Assembly (NCBI GenBank): GCA_973895155.1
Contig: OZ316892.1
Span: forward strand, 24,304,001-24,368,000
Length of the DNA: 64,000 bases
Origin: Marsupella aquatica
Lineage: Eukaryota; Marchantiophyta
Reading direction: 5' to 3'
A program made the position numbers and the translations under genes. The notes under the pieces are model-generated. The model made no database searches. It saw only the letters and a list, made by a program, of their open reading frames with translations, and was not told the DNA's origin. Below, in pieces: positions 20,691-32,865 of this stretch. Numbering within the stretch: position 1 is the first letter of the stretch; the number at the start of each line of letters is the position of its first letter.

Positions 20691-23584
20691 GCTAGCAACC
20701 TGGCTACACAAAAGACCAATCAACTAAACAGGTCCTAGAGGAACTCAATTTTGTGATGAAACCATGGGCCAAGAATGAGGTCCCGACTGCATTGATGCAA
20801 AATGATGACTCTAGGCAAATCTTTTCAGTTAGTGGTACTAGAAAGCATCCCTACGGGACAACATGAGAATAGTGATCTAAACCATAGTTCACCAGGGAGT
20901 ACCAGTACTCTAAACTAAGACTATTGATAGCCGGCAACCTACTATTCAGAATACATACATTGTTGAGCTTAGAGTTAGAATTAAGGTGTCTAAGTTTCTT
21001 AGGAATGAAATAATACCAGTCATCAGACGAGGGGCCTGAGTATTGTGAGCCCGCAGAATGATTGGGAAACCGGTCCCAATGGAAACCATCAGGTGTGGTG
21101 GTTGGGTAGAGCCGGCTGGCCGGATTGACCCCTCTGGGTGGGCTGATCTCGGCCCATCCTGGATGGCCTCTTGTTTTATGGTTGTGGGTGGTTATGTCCC
21201 TGTTTACTATAAAGGTCTTCTTATTTAAAAAATTAATTGATATTTTTATTTTTTTAAAATCAGACAGTGAGTACTCATTACTTACTTCCTTTTACAATAG
21301 TAGTTGCTAGTATCCTGCATCTGGCTGCATTTTCAATATGGTTGTTTGCCTCCATTATCAATAACATAGACTTTCTTTACGGATGCATCTTTTTGGATTT
21401 GAAGTATAAGCACCCATCAAAGCCCTGCAAATCTCCTCATTTAAGAACCTGATATCACATGACTATCAAAGTAGATTTGCAAGGACTGTTGCAGGCCATA
21501 AGATGATAATTGTTTGTGGTTCAGTATTCCTTAAATTGGGGTTCAAGCCAAATGTACCAGATGGTGATTCTGCTGAGCAAGCTAGTTCCAGTACAATTGT
21601 ACTGATTGCAAATGATCTTGAAGGCTGAGAAGGACTTCACCGAGAACTCCTCCTGCATTTTCAGGACTTGTTATATACCAGGGATCAACTTAAGAGTTGA
21701 CAAGGCCGGACTTGATATATACCAGGGATGAACTTAAAAATTGACAAGGCCCTACAGATAGTGGGCTGTGCGTAGTGTTTATGATGCAGTAACACCACAG
21801 TAGTTGATGTTGGGTCCACCTCCGCTGCACATAGAGCCAATGTTTAACTTTAGACACCACAAAATCTACCAGAAATTAAAAATATGGTAGATTTATTTAA
21901 GACCGACAGTATGAGCTCTGTTTGACCTAAAAATTGCTGAGTATGATCTTTAAAGTTCAAGCTACCTACTGAAAAGTAGTGACTTTATGGATACCTCAAT
22001 TTGATGGCCTCAACAATCACTTTTTCACAAACTACAATGAGATCTTGGGCACTTTTCTTGAGGTACCTAGGGCAAAGTTGGGAACCAAAACTAAGCCACA
22101 GCATAGAGGTCCACACATTCTAAGTGAAGTGTAAAAAGCATTATGCTTTTGGGAAACAAATGTCTTAGGAAAACTGCCCGACCTTTGATCACAGTTTATG
22201 AAAAAAATGATTTTATAATATTGAGTGATGGAAATATTCAACTTTTGTGAGTCGGCAGCTTGAACTTAGAGATCACACAAAACAATCTTCAGCTCAAACA
22301 GAACTCACTGAGTCATCCAATAAAATATTTGACTTTATCAAAAGAACATTTTGCAAGTTTAGCTGCACTGTATAGTGCAGGGGGACCCAACACCAACTGC
22401 AGCCTTGTGTTATAAGAATTTCTGATGGCAAACTGTACAAAGAACTTAATACTCAAGTCCTAAATCAATCTTTGGGATCCATCAAGTCATGAAGATGTTC
22501 ATTTCTCTTCTTTGACTATTGCCTGACAATGCCAAAGCAAGGAATAATTGTCTTTGGGGCCGCTTGTTGTGCAACTTGAACACCAAGCTTAGGATCAGTA
22601 GGCAACACTTTTGGAAACCTGCTAGAGAGAAATCAGTAGAGAACATTGTTTGGCCAAGTGATGTTAAAGAAAGACCATTCCTTCATAGTATTGTAGACCA
22701 TCAAACAGGACTCCATTGCCACAAAGGACTGATGTATTGACTCGAATCAGATTTGGCAATTCCCCTTTTTTAAGTTTAGTAAAAATCTTATATACCTTGT
22801 CCACAAATGATAGCCTTTTGTTGGGAACATAGTGGGGTCCTTTTGCTTGGGGATTTTCTGAATGTGTCATCTAAGCTGCTCAGGGGATAAATCCATGTTC
22901 AAATTCACACTTGAGTGCGATATCAAAAGTGGTAGTTAGCAACAAAACTCTTGAGGTCTACAAATTGTGATTGGTTCTGTTTTCCATGTACTCCTCTGAA
23001 TAATTGACAGGTGCTAGTTGTTGCCCAAAGACAATCCTTTTGTCAATTCAGTAAGAACCGCCCATATCTATTGGCTTCTAAGAAATCTGTGTAGTCCGAA
23101 TGGATTGTTGTCACCAGAGTTTTTAAGTGCCTGGTTGCCGTCCAAAGCTTTGGACAGGTGTAGATATATGACTGAAATTGTTATGCAGGTTCCACATGCC
23201 TCAACTTTCAGATAGACAATATCAGTTTAGAATGGTGAAGCAGAAGCTTGAAGTGACCATATGAAGTGACCATAGCTCTGGCGAGTTCCACAAATGAATC
23301 TGGATCTGATGTGGATTCTATCCACACGACCCTTGAATCACTTTAGTCTGTTTGCTTGAATACCGGTTTCTCCACAGAAGATGTTGCAGCCATTGCCACT
23401 TTGGATTCATCGTCAAATTCTGAGGGCAAAGACAGACTCTTGGAGATGGGGTGTTAGGCATTTACTCTTAGTCTAGGGTTACACTATAATCGTAGTTGGG
23501 GCTTAACTGGGCTGCACACACTATATCCAAGCGGTGTTTGCGTGCCATGATGGATAGTAGGAACTCAGGCTCATTCTTACGGAG
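20691..23584. other. Unassigned repeat-derived DNA
   Basis: I recognise no gene. The first 560 bp may be LINE 3' untranslated sequence. Short open frames (21125-21452, 22032-22241, 22519-22870 and 23018-23215) lack domains and are interrupted. A near-duplicate phrase (ATATACCAGGGAT.AACTTAA) occurs at about 21672 and 21715. Confidence 0.4.
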
Positions 23585-23893
23585 CTAGGTGAGAGATAGG
23601 GAGATCTTGTATTGCGGAGATTCGGTATGGCCGACAGGCTTAGAGTGCAAGAAAGTTTGTGTGTGTTCCTGTGGACGTATCCTCAAGCTGACGTGAACCA
23701 CGTATCTCTCTATGTCCACTACTTGTGCGTTGGATATATGGTTCATGAGTTTGCCATTGCGATTGTCGTCTATGTTTGACATGCATGGATTGGGGGCTAT
23801 CCCAACAAACTTGTTTGAATTGTACTTTGCAATGTACAATTCTTGGTGCTTGGTGCCTAGCCATCTAACACCTAAGTCCAATGATTTTTCCAC
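23585..23893 (-). CDS. Unknown 102-aa open frame beside the Harbinger transposase
   Basis: A clean minus-strand frame (GVRWLGTKHQELYIAKYNSN, then basic/His residues) ends 50 bp upstream of the Harbinger transposase remnant, divergently oriented. Harbinger elements usually carry a second, Myb-like gene, but no Myb Trp spacing is visible here. It could be the remnant of that partner, an unrelated exon, or chance. Confidence 0.25.
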   Translation of the reverse strand: MEKSLDLGVRWLGTKHQELYIAKYNSNKFVGIAPNPCMSNIDDNRNGKLMNHISNAQVVDIERYVVHVSLRIRPQEHTQTFLHSKPVGHTESPQYKISLSLT

Positions 23894-23939
23894 TCAGTTT
23901 TTCCATAATTTAGGCAGCTCACTAGAATGACAAAAAGTA

Positions 23940-24956
23940 CATTTTTCCATCTAGCGGACCTCATATCCCCTCACCTTGTGTTTCAAAACAATTCCCACAT
24001 TCACTTGTTTGTGAGTTGGCTGTTTGTCTAGACCGTCTTGGACACAATGGGAATGAAGCTTGCTTAACCCATATGATCCCTACATGGGGGGTAAGCAATG
24101 GGAGCCTCATCAATTTCTCCACCAGGTGCTTTGCCGCTCTAAAAAGTGTGCTAACAAATTACATGCAGTGGCCTATAACCACAGAGCATGCCGTACTCGA
24201 TGTTGAGTTTCCAAAATATGGCTTTCCTATCTAATGTATTGGGCTCATTGACGGTTCCCTTCTTCCACTAGCTCAACATCCATTTGCCAATAGGGAATGC
24301 TACTATGGCCAGAAAAGCTAGTATTCAGTCAATGTACAGATTGTCTGCAATCATAGGAGGATGATTCTTTTCATGTTCACCTAAGGTGATATTGAATGCA
24401 CCATAATTATTAGTCAACCCACTTTACAAGTACTTTTGTGTTCCAAATTCAGTGCCTATTCATTGTTCATAACATATGTGCATTTTTGTATTGTTCAGGA
24501 ATGCCAGGTTCGTGCTCGGACCTCCCTTGTGTGAGACGGTCGCCTCTATGGCATTATTGCACAGATGTGATTAGTAATACCCTGTTTGACAATGGGCAGT
24601 ACAACTTGCACGACAGTGGGTACCAGGCATTACCCCATGCTCGACCGCATGTGGTATGTGCTTTCAAGAGGGCGGACATGGTACCTCACAAAGAGGGCTT
24701 AAACTCATGTGTGGTTGGATGTGTGGCAAAATGTCGGGTTACCAATGAACATTACATTGGTATTTTGAAATCATGGTGGCATTCACTGAAGGAGGTGAGA
24801 ACCCAATTGAACATGAAAAAAGACAGTGGTTGGTTTGTTAGATGGGTTACATTATGTGGCAAGTTACACAACTATGTTATGGCTCAAAATGATTGTTTTA
24901 CTGAAGGGGATGTGGCAATGAATTTTTCCAAACAAGGACATATGGGGCTGATGTGA
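23940..24956 (+). pseudogene. PIF/Harbinger transposase (DDE_4 type), dead copy
   Basis: Translation gives LADLISPHLVFQNNSH, then after a frame change CELAVCLDRLGHNGNEA, SNGSLINFSTR, a GLIDGSLLPL block (first Asp), YSVNVQIVC, then, after a likely intron ending TTGTTCAG at about 24499, GMPGSCSD, NLHDSGYQALPHARP (second Asp) and NEHYIGILKSWWHSLKE (Glu). It ends with a V.LCGKLHNYVM helix. Order and spacing match plant Harbinger nucleases. Defects: a frameshift near 23990, TAA where FPNCIG is expected (about 24233), TAG within QKS*YSVN, and TAA just before the intron. No terminal inverted repeats were identified. Confidence 0.75.
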
Positions 24957-24969
24957 GTCTGGTAGAGTT

Positions 24970-25421
24970 TCAAGGAGAGCCATCAGTAACAATTTGCTTT
25001 TGCGAATGATATGTTGACCATACCCTTGAATTCAACCAAAGGCCAGGAAAGTTTTTGTACAAGGCGGGGCAGTGACATTTGGGTACACCTAGTCTTTCAC
25101 ACACTTGTTTGAATGGTGACTTTTCAGGCAAAGTAGGGGTTGACAATTCATATATCTTAGACTCTCTCTTTAGTGAGAGTTTGGTTATTTCTTTTGCATA
25201 CAAAAAGCTGAACACTGGTGGCCGATTCTGCATTTTCTATCAGAAAGCATGGAGAACCCAAGACCACCATTGTGGATTGTTGATGTGGGGAAGCCAGTCA
25301 GGGACACATTCATTCTAGGCATATGGAACTTCCCAAGCTGTGCAGCAAAAATCAGTTTGGCTACCATTCCAACTCTTTTTTCTGGTGTTCCCAAATTTCA
25401 GAGCTCTTGGAGGGCCATGCA
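24970..25421. other. Downstream part of the Harbinger remnant; overlapping open frames
   Basis: Both strands carry short open frames (minus 25394-24970 in two overlapping frames, plus 25079-25318) with no recognised domain. The region may be Harbinger 3' sequence. I cannot choose a strand. Confidence 0.25.
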
Positions 25422-25912
25422 TATGGACCCCCATGGGAAGTCCCTTCAAAACTTCCTGGATGCACGGGCTGTCACATCAGCATGATTTGTCACAAACAAC
25501 TTTTAGCTATGCAAGAAGAATCAAATTTCACTATTCATGTTTGAGGCAAGGCAACAAAAAATAGTTAGACCCTGTAACTATAAAAACAATGGAAAACTGA
25601 AAAGTAACATTTCAAGTATAGAAGGAAAGAGTAAGATAGGGGTGAAAGACAATAATCTTTGGATGGGTTGTGCGATGCGTGATGGGTTGTGATTGACACT
25701 TCAGTGCTTTCTTGTAATTATCTGTTTCAATCTTTAACCTACACATTTTTGAAATAGTGACAAGTAGCACAAAACTTCTCAACTACTCTAACATTTACCA
25801 ATGTAACATAAGAAACCCAATAAACTTTTCAAATTCTCTAGCATTAACCAAGGTAACTTAGGAAACCCTTTGCTACTATAAATAGAGGAGTAACAAGCAA
25901 AGGTAAGAAGCA
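25422..25912. repeat. Dispersed repeat family B, copy 1 (about 490 bp)
   Basis: It begins GGACCCCCATGGGAAG and matches 53541-54030 along its whole length, including CACATCAGCATGATTT, GAGGCAAGGCAA, AACAATGGAAAACT and CTCTAACATTTACCAA. A more divergent copy starts at 35181. Copy 1 is interrupted at its right end by a family A MITE. No protein is encoded. It behaves as a non-autonomous element of unknown class. Confidence 0.7.
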
Positions 25913-26239
25913 CCTGGGGGGTGGGGGTCACTTCTATGGAAGTGGCACATCATGTGCAACGAAGTATAGGCCCATTTAAATGGGTCTTGGAGAAGACTTC
26001 CAAAGTTTTGTGAAAGAACACATAGGGCATGTTTTATTGACTTATTGACTTTAATGAACACATAGGCCTATTTGATTGGAAAACATACTTTTTATGAACT
26101 TTTCAGGGGTTTCTCAGTAAAAACGACAAAAATTTAAAGAAAGAAAGGGTATTGCAGTTTTTTTCATTTATAAGTTAGGGGGGTCAAACCCTAGAACATC
26201 GCACGCAATGTATGGCCCTCCATATAGTGACCCACTGAG
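25913..26239. mobile_element. MITE family A, copy 2
   Basis: Full-length relative of 2242-2569 in the opposite orientation. The left arm reads GGGGGTCACTTCTATGGAAG and the right arm ends TATAGTGACCCACTGAG. Its host site is known: family B at 54010-54030 continues past the point where this copy interrupts family B. No clear 8-bp duplication survives. Confidence 0.7.
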
Positions 26240-28076
26240 CATACTTCTATCAAGACTTCTCTCAATAATTTGTCTTACTTTGTACTTAGAGGCAATGCAA
26301 AACCATCCTATAATTGCTTACTCAAAATGCATTCAAATGATCAGGAAGAATTGAAAGTCCAGATGGGATGTAAATCCATGACAAAACAATGATCACCCCT
26401 AAAATTGAAGAGATGGAAGCAACACAACCAAACCCTAATTGGTCTAAAGACATAAACCATAAACCAAATGACAACAAAAGGTTGCATTAGTAAACTGTAG
26501 GAAGTTGCAAACAGAACGACAACGACCACAAACGCAATGACCTTGACCGCAAACCAAACTGCACAACGGCATGGTAAGCTGAGCCAAAAATTATGTAATT
26601 CCTCCATTTGTAGTTAAGAACGCCCTTTACAGCTCATTAAGAGGGGTCCTAATAGGTAACAAAACTTTCATAGGGGCCCATCACATAAAAATGTCCTGCG
26701 AGGGGTCCCATCAAGCATGTACCGCTAAACATCTGTTACCCCAAAGTGCTAAGGAGCTCTGATAATGGAGCGATCCAATTTTGAAGGTGCTGCAGGAATC
26801 CAGAGTGATTGGGACTCTAGAGACAAAGCAATTAGCTAGAAAAATGTCGCATTTGCTCCAGCTCCCTATGTACCCTCCATTGGCAAGCAATTGGAGTGCT
26901 TCCAAATGCATGGTATATGCCTCCCATGATTCTTGATGAACAATTTTGTGTAATGCCACTGAAGGCAGCAAGGATCTCCTGTACTTTTTGTGCAGTGAGT
27001 GGTCCATTGCAATTGCCAGGTTCCTTGCACTAGCTTTGCTCTTGTTGAGATTTCAACTTGTAGATATTGAACTTCAAATTCCTTCCCTGCTCACCCACTG
27101 TTAAATGCAAGTGCGTTGCCCCAACCGGTACCTCACGGACTTGCATTGAACTGGTTTTTAGGGACACATTGGCCCCAATGCTTGGTTCCCAACCCACCCC
27201 AGATTTTGGTTACGCCCCAAGAGTCATGGTCTAGAGGCTTCACTCTAGACCATGCAGGTTTAAACAAAGTAGCTTTTGATTACACTTTACTTGTAAGATA
27301 GGTTAGTAAAAATAGGTGAAGCAAAGTTGATATATAGAAGCCTCTACAACTTCCAATGGGTTCCAATAGGTGCCTGACAAGGACTTCAGGATTTACAAGA
27401 TTTGTCATTTATGACATTCAGACTGTTTGTTCATGTTTGCATCGGCCTGTTACCCACATTTTTTTTGGTAAGAAGTCATTTTTACCTAGTTGACAAAAGG
27501 TTCCCCTGAAGCCTACTTTTGAGTGGGGTTTGTGTAAAAGGCGATGGGCACACCTGCCACTATAAAAGCCCCATTCCATGTATCACCATAAAAGGTGGAA
27601 CACGCAACACCTTTTCTGGAGCACTTACTAATAAAAGGTTTTGCACTCACCACCTTTGGTGGAGTTCAAAGCCCATTCCTGAACCAGTGCACTTTACAAT
27701 AAGAGCTGCAAATAACCTGTGGCCTTTTGGTCCAATGTTAAAATGCCCAAACCGTCATTCTGCAAACATCCTTTTTCAGTGATAAGAAAGCAATGATACA
27801 TCAACAAAAAATAGGACCTATCACTCTATATCAGTGATTAGGATCGATAAACATTGTGCCCCAATGTTTATGTAAAGTGAAATCTGGCATGTTCCCACGT
27901 TCGAATGACATAGAAAAAGAAGTGGGGCCTTAATATTGTAAAGAGAAAGATGAAGGTTACCGACCAGTCAAACATGATAAGCACATAGTCAACCCTTCTG
28001 TTGAATGTTGAGAGAAAAATGTGAATGAGACATAACTGTCCAGGTACAATCCAAATTTTGTAAAAGTAGTGCAGTA
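26240..28076. other. Unassigned; family D terminus and small hairpin
   Basis: No recognised gene. 26641-26731 carries one terminus of family D (AGGGGTCCCATCAAGCATGT) without its partner. A hairpin of two 11-bp arms (CATGGTCTAGA and its complement) lies at about 27226-27254. A block starting near 27510 (CCTACTTTTGAGTGGGGTTT) recurs diverged near 44915. The minus frame 27007-26711 (98 residues) is open but unrecognised. Confidence 0.4.
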
Positions 28077-28499
28077 ATGATTAAACTACCCAATCAATTA
28101 TTGTTGCCCCACTTAGTTTTGTGGTCCGTGATCAATCGGATCTTTCCAGTTTACACGCAGGCCCGCTCTGATAAGGCGCCGTCCACACTACATCGCTACA
28201 GAAAGCTCCAAACCCAATGCGTAAGGATCCTGGGCGCCTCACGACTTCCGGACCAGTCGACAAAGATTGGAGGAATTTACACCGAGGTATCTCTTGTCAC
28301 GACAGATCGGTTGGACGTGTTGGAACATGTCATCCATGTCAAGAATAAGCTTTTCTCTTCCCAGCCTTTACAGACAGATTTTTTTCACTCAATTACTCAC
28401 TCATCTACGGATTGCTGGAGGCAACGCCAGCAGAAGCATGTCTTATCTTTGTTGCCTCGGCAAAGCAGCCGAGGCCAGACGTTTCTGCTACGGAAATGA
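28077..28499 (+). pseudogene. Possible non-LTR retrotransposon fragment (RT C-terminal region)
   Basis: The plus frame reads RYRKLQTQCVRILGASRLPD, then GIYTEVSLVTTDRLDVLEHV. The pattern L..LQ..C.R...GA followed by a basic stretch and E(V/L)...T..RL is typical of the segment downstream of LINE reverse transcriptase. No catalytic motif is in view and the flanks do not extend it. Local GC is higher than on either side. An unrelated exon is possible. Confidence 0.3.
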
Positions 28500-28816
28500 T
28501 CTCCAGTTTATTCTAGAGCACAATATTGTGGTGTATAGGCCCACCAAAACCACCTGAAAATCATATGGGTGCCAGGCTATTATAGCTGTGCCGTTGTGTA
28601 GCACCAGGTTGTGACTTGTGACCCGACCCCCACATAGAGAAGTTAGCTCTATTTTGGCCTTCGTCTCGATGAATTAGCTCCAGTCATTCTCAATCCAGTA
28701 AAGCTCACCGCTCGAATTTCGAAACAAAACAAAATAGCTCGATTGAAAGTATTAAGGCGTGACGCTGACTTACAATACGTATCCCGAGTGATTCTGTGCA
28801 CAACTCACGAAGAACT

Positions 28817-29164
28817 TCACGGAAGTCGGAAGAGCTCCTGATATTCGTTGGCGCAATCCCCGACGATGGATTTCATATTGTCTACGGATGACATGATCAA
28901 TACTTCGGGATACGTCCAACAACGCAAACCCCACCGTCTCTTTCTGGAGGCCATTCCGCCCTTAAATTCTGTATTACTTTTATACCGTGTATGTACAGGG
29001 GCTCGAATGTCTAAACCTTTCCGGTGCAATTTGGATGGCTCGTTTTTCAAGATTTCCATATCTTTCTGTTGCGTTGTCTCGAGCATTCCATTCTGACTAG
29101 CAACTTTAGTAAGATCTCTCTCAACCGACAGCCGAGGCCAGTGACCAAAGTTATACGGTCTCAA
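28817..29164 (-). CDS. Unknown 115-aa open frame
   Basis: A minus-strand frame contains a basic stretch (KGGMASRKRRWGLRC) and no recognised domain. It ends beside an A/T-rich inverted-repeat block. The overlapping plus frame (28848-29096) is its complement. Either could be chance. Confidence 0.2.
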   Translation of the reverse strand: MRPYNFGHWPRLSVERDLTKVASQNGMLETTQQKDMEILKNEPSKLHRKGLDIRAPVHTRYKSNTEFKGGMASRKRRWGLRCWTYPEVLIMSSVDNMKSIVGDCANEYQELFRLP

Positions 29165-29580
29165 TACACAATAGAGAGTGTTAAAGCAAAGTAGTACACT
29201 GTTAATTAATTAATGTTATGCATAAATTAGTGTCACTAATACTAATTTTGGTAAAAATGATTTTGAATTCAAGTAACATTTATTTTTGTAGGTTTTCAAA
29301 ATAGATTTTTTATACTTTAATTTAAATTGCTTGTAGAAAATGGATAATATTTACCTGATTATTTAGTCTAAAATAATATTAATTGTTATGTATTTTTCAA
29401 AATAGTTTTCTCTCTCTATTTTTCACTCTTAAGACCACAGTAACACTAATTTATGTGCACGAAAATAATGTTAGCACAAAAATAATATGACTAACACTAA
29501 TTTGCGAGTAGATTCTGAAAATGGGCGCTCTCAAATTAGTGTTAGTCACACTAATTATGGTGAATAGTGTAATTGACTTA
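29165..29580. mobile_element. A/T-rich inverted-repeat element (MITE-like)
   Basis: ATTAGTGTCACTAATACTAATTTTGG near 29228 faces the related TTAGTGTTAGTCACACTAATTATGG near 29536. Both arms also carry short copies of CACTAATTT. The interior is more than 70 percent A/T and non-coding. Borders and target duplication are not clear. Confidence 0.4.
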
Positions 29581-31211
29581 CTACCAATGACCTAAAGTGT
29601 TTTTATGGCGTGGACAAAAATGCTATAGGCTACCTAAATAAGCACCCCTTAAGAATAGTACGACCAAAACGTTTCAGCTGTAAGAACCTACTTACAGCAG
29701 TGCTGCGACACACCCTAATACACTGAACAATATCATATTTAACGTTCTGGTGTATAACATTGTGTCCAACAATAAGTTTGGGCCAATTTTATTCTCCCAT
29801 CACTTAGCTGAATTAAAGTTCAACGCCACAAGAATTAAAGGGGCATAATAAGTATTGGTCCATTTTTTATCCCCATCACTTAACTGAACTAAAGCTCAAC
29901 CACACAACAATGAACAAATTCTGCTAATCGTTCTTGAGACTAAATAGTGACCTTTTTGCTTTTAGGATGGCATAACAATGACCACTTCTGCTGATGGCAT
30001 AATAGTGTTGATCATAGGGAGAATGTGTTATGTATGTGTATTGCTAGAGGACTAGTGGTCTGAGTTAGTCCCCCATTGACGTTGCTGTGTGGAACAGAAT
30101 CCATTTCACCCAAACTCTGTGTGTACTTTTCTTTGGCCTTCTGGCGCTGACTTGCCCACTAAGGCCTACTGGTTGAAGGGCCTACTGGTTGTCCCATCCA
30201 TAGGCCGGGTTCATGCATAATAAATTTTACTTGAAAAACCAACAAAGAATGAGATGGAAAAAGCTTATACAATAATCTTTGTGCTGCAAAAAAGGTAATT
30301 TGGGCAACCTTTGATCTATCTCAATTTTTTTACAGATACATTGACTAAAGTATTCAGGATAATTCCTGCACTGTAGACACCACCTGCTATATCTGTGGTT
30401 GGAAGAGCTGCCCAGAATTTCCTCAAACATTGCTTCATCAGGGTTTGCCAGAATCTTGAGATCAATCTGCCCACACAACTTCTTGCTCTGACTTGTGGGA
30501 TGTCAAAGACCATTAGTCGTTTGATGTACTAAACTTGGTCATCTCACATGAAGGATTTGGAATAGGGTACCATCCTAGTTCATGGCGTTGTCGGATATTT
30601 TGCCCCTGAAATGAGGACTTAAGCCCAAGTTTGAGGGACCATTATGGCCCACAATGCTTGTAACCATAGAGTAACTCTTGTAAAACCTTGAGTGAGTTTT
30701 AAGTAAACCTCAGAATTAATGTCATGCAATAGTGCATAAAGAAAGAAATTAGTTTGCAGACCCTGCGGTAACCTTGTGGTGGTCAAAACACTTTTTTGGA
30801 ATTATCAATCTTATCCACAAAAATCACTCAACCACTGACAATGCTCCAACATATCCATTGAAAAGGTTTGTCATCATGCTTACACCAAGCTCTCAAAGTC
30901 ATTATTTTCCCATCCTTTACCGGGTCTACTGTAGTAATTACTCATTTTTGCACTGACTCATTTTGGGGAAAATACGTAGTACAAGAAAGGTACTCGTTAT
31001 CGTTTGTCTCCTCCAAAGCCTTTGACACAGGATCCCTTGAAGCTGCCCTCAATTCATTTTGTGTGGATACAAACAATCCGCCCGATCATTTGTAGAAGCA
31101 GCATTTTGTTCTTTTCCTCCACCAACCCAACCCAACCCAACCTATTTTTCATTTTCCCTTATCTTAAGTCTGACTGGATTGATGAGGATAATTGGAAAGT
31201 TTGGCAAATCC
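29581..31211. other. Unassigned A/T-rich DNA
   Basis: No reliable gene. Minus frames at 30227-30513 and plus frames at 30774-31268 are open but have no domain. A short kinase-like phrase near 30580 is discussed among the rejected items. The tract GTTGGGTTGGGTTGG (reverse complement of 31122-31141) is a short simple repeat. Confidence 0.35.
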
Positions 31212-31220
31212 ATTTTTCTT

Positions 31221-31913
31221 CGAGATATATGCCTGATGGACCCCTCTGAAACATTTTTTATCCAATAGGCCCCTACAATTTATTTTTACCTAATAGTCCC
31301 CCTCTTAATGAGCCATACTCAGTGTTCTTGTGAGGTGCCAAACTGTGTAGTTAACCACAACGGAATTCTAAATTAGGGCGCGGGTGGGTTTAGCCATGAA
31401 AACATATTGCAGTATGTATTCCGAGCTCGATGCCTAGTGCCTAGTGACAGAAATGAGTGCCTAATGGCCAGTGACAAAAAAGGTGCTAGTGGAAGTACCA
31501 GGATCATAATGACCGCACATGTCCTCCAAATTGATAGTCGCAGATCAAAAACATCAAGAAAACCCTGCGTGGAGCACGTGAAAGTAAGCCCTATGACTAC
31601 GCCGCGGTATAGCAAAAATTCAAATCCGAAGACATCATCCATATTGTCTTCACTTCGCAGTTTGGGTAGTGGCGGCCGCAATTCCGCGGTTCCCATAACC
31701 CCGTCGTTTGACCATTTTGTTCAACCATGCAAGGTTGGGTGTGGGGTTCAACGGTGCAGTCGGTCATTGCATCAAGAAAAAAATTGGTTAGAGTGACTGC
31801 TAGAAGAAGAACTGATGCAAAACTGTAGAAGGGGGCATGTTAGCTAAAAAACGATTCGTAGGGGCCCATCAGGTATGAAAGTTACACCAGAGGTCCCATC
31901 AAGCATATACCTC
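31221..31913. mobile_element. 693-bp family D element with perfect 9-bp TSD (MULE-like)
   Basis: The left end reads GAGATATATGCCTGATGG and the right end TCCCATCAAGCATATACCTC, an inverted repeat of about 27 bp. Direct copies of ATTTTTCTT flank it exactly (31212-31220 and 31914-31922). Nine-base duplications are typical of Mutator-like elements. The interior has an open minus frame (31696-31373, 107 residues) whose central 55 residues are also open in the inverted partner at 32257-32703, so it may carry a captured gene fragment. No transposase is present. Confidence 0.8.
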
Positions 31914-32256
31914 ATTTTTCTTCAAATTTGCATTGTGCATTGTGCATGTCTAAATGGCAACTGCTCAAATACTATTGATAGCGCAAAGTGTAAACAATGA
32001 GGGATGTAATCATCTTTTGGAATTCTTAGCTCTCAATTCTTCATTGAAACTAGAGACCTTATACTGATTGGAAAGACCTTTAGAATCTGATTCTTTCGAG
32101 CCCAATAAGAGACTATTTGAATGTATCAAAGGAGATCTAATTGAATAAGTCTGAGATTTCCATTGAAGCATTCCTTTGAACCAAAACTTTCAAGAAACGT
32201 TTGGATGTACACTATCCTTCAACACACAACCTTTTCTTAGGGGTCTCACTGTATGG

Positions 32257-32703
32257 GAGGTATATGCTTGATGGGCCCTCAGGTGGAACTTTCGTACCTA
32301 ATGGGCCCGCTCCTACACTTTTGTGTCAGTTGTTCTTGTAGCAGTCACTCTAACCATTTTTTCTTGATGCAATGACCAACTGCATTGTCGAACCCTACAC
32401 CCAACCTTGCACGGTCAAACAAACGGGTCAAACGACATGGTTAGGGGAACCTTGAAATTGCGACCGCCGCTACCCAAACTGCAAAGTGAAGACAATATGA
32501 ATTATGTCTTTGGATTTGAACCGTAGATGCTACACGAACTGCAAAGTGAAGACAATATGGATTATGTCTTCAAATTTAAATTTTTACAGAACGGTGGGGT
32601 AGTCATGGGACTTACTTTCATGTGCTCCACACAGGGTTTTCTCAACATTTTTTATCTGCGACTATCAGTTCGGAGGACATGTGCGGTCATTATGATCCTA
32701 GTA
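32257..32703. mobile_element. Inverted, truncated partner of the 31221-31913 element
   Basis: Starting GAGGTATATGCTTGATGGG, it is the reverse complement of about 31500-31913, with roughly 80 percent similarity by eye. It contains an internal duplication: GCAAAGTGAAGACAATATG occurs at about 32480 and 32540. It is truncated at its far end. With its partner it forms an inverted pair with arms of about 400 bp and a spacer of 343 bp. Confidence 0.7.
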
Positions 32704-32865
32704 TCTAAACAACAAGCAATGCCATGCACTTCTGGTCACAGGACCACTACTAACTTAAGTCATCCCTAGGATGAGTTGGTCCACTATACCTTCTCTTAAG
32801 CAGTTCTACTGACAGTATACAGTGGCAAACTCAAATCACACCTCTCTCAACAATAACCTGTGATA

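Noticed and set aside
30560-30620. Protein kinase subdomain VIII-like phrase GVVGYFAPEM on the plus strand
   Set aside because: Only ten residues match. No catalytic HRD, DFG or downstream DVYSFG motif is nearby in any frame, and stops flank it. Likely chance.
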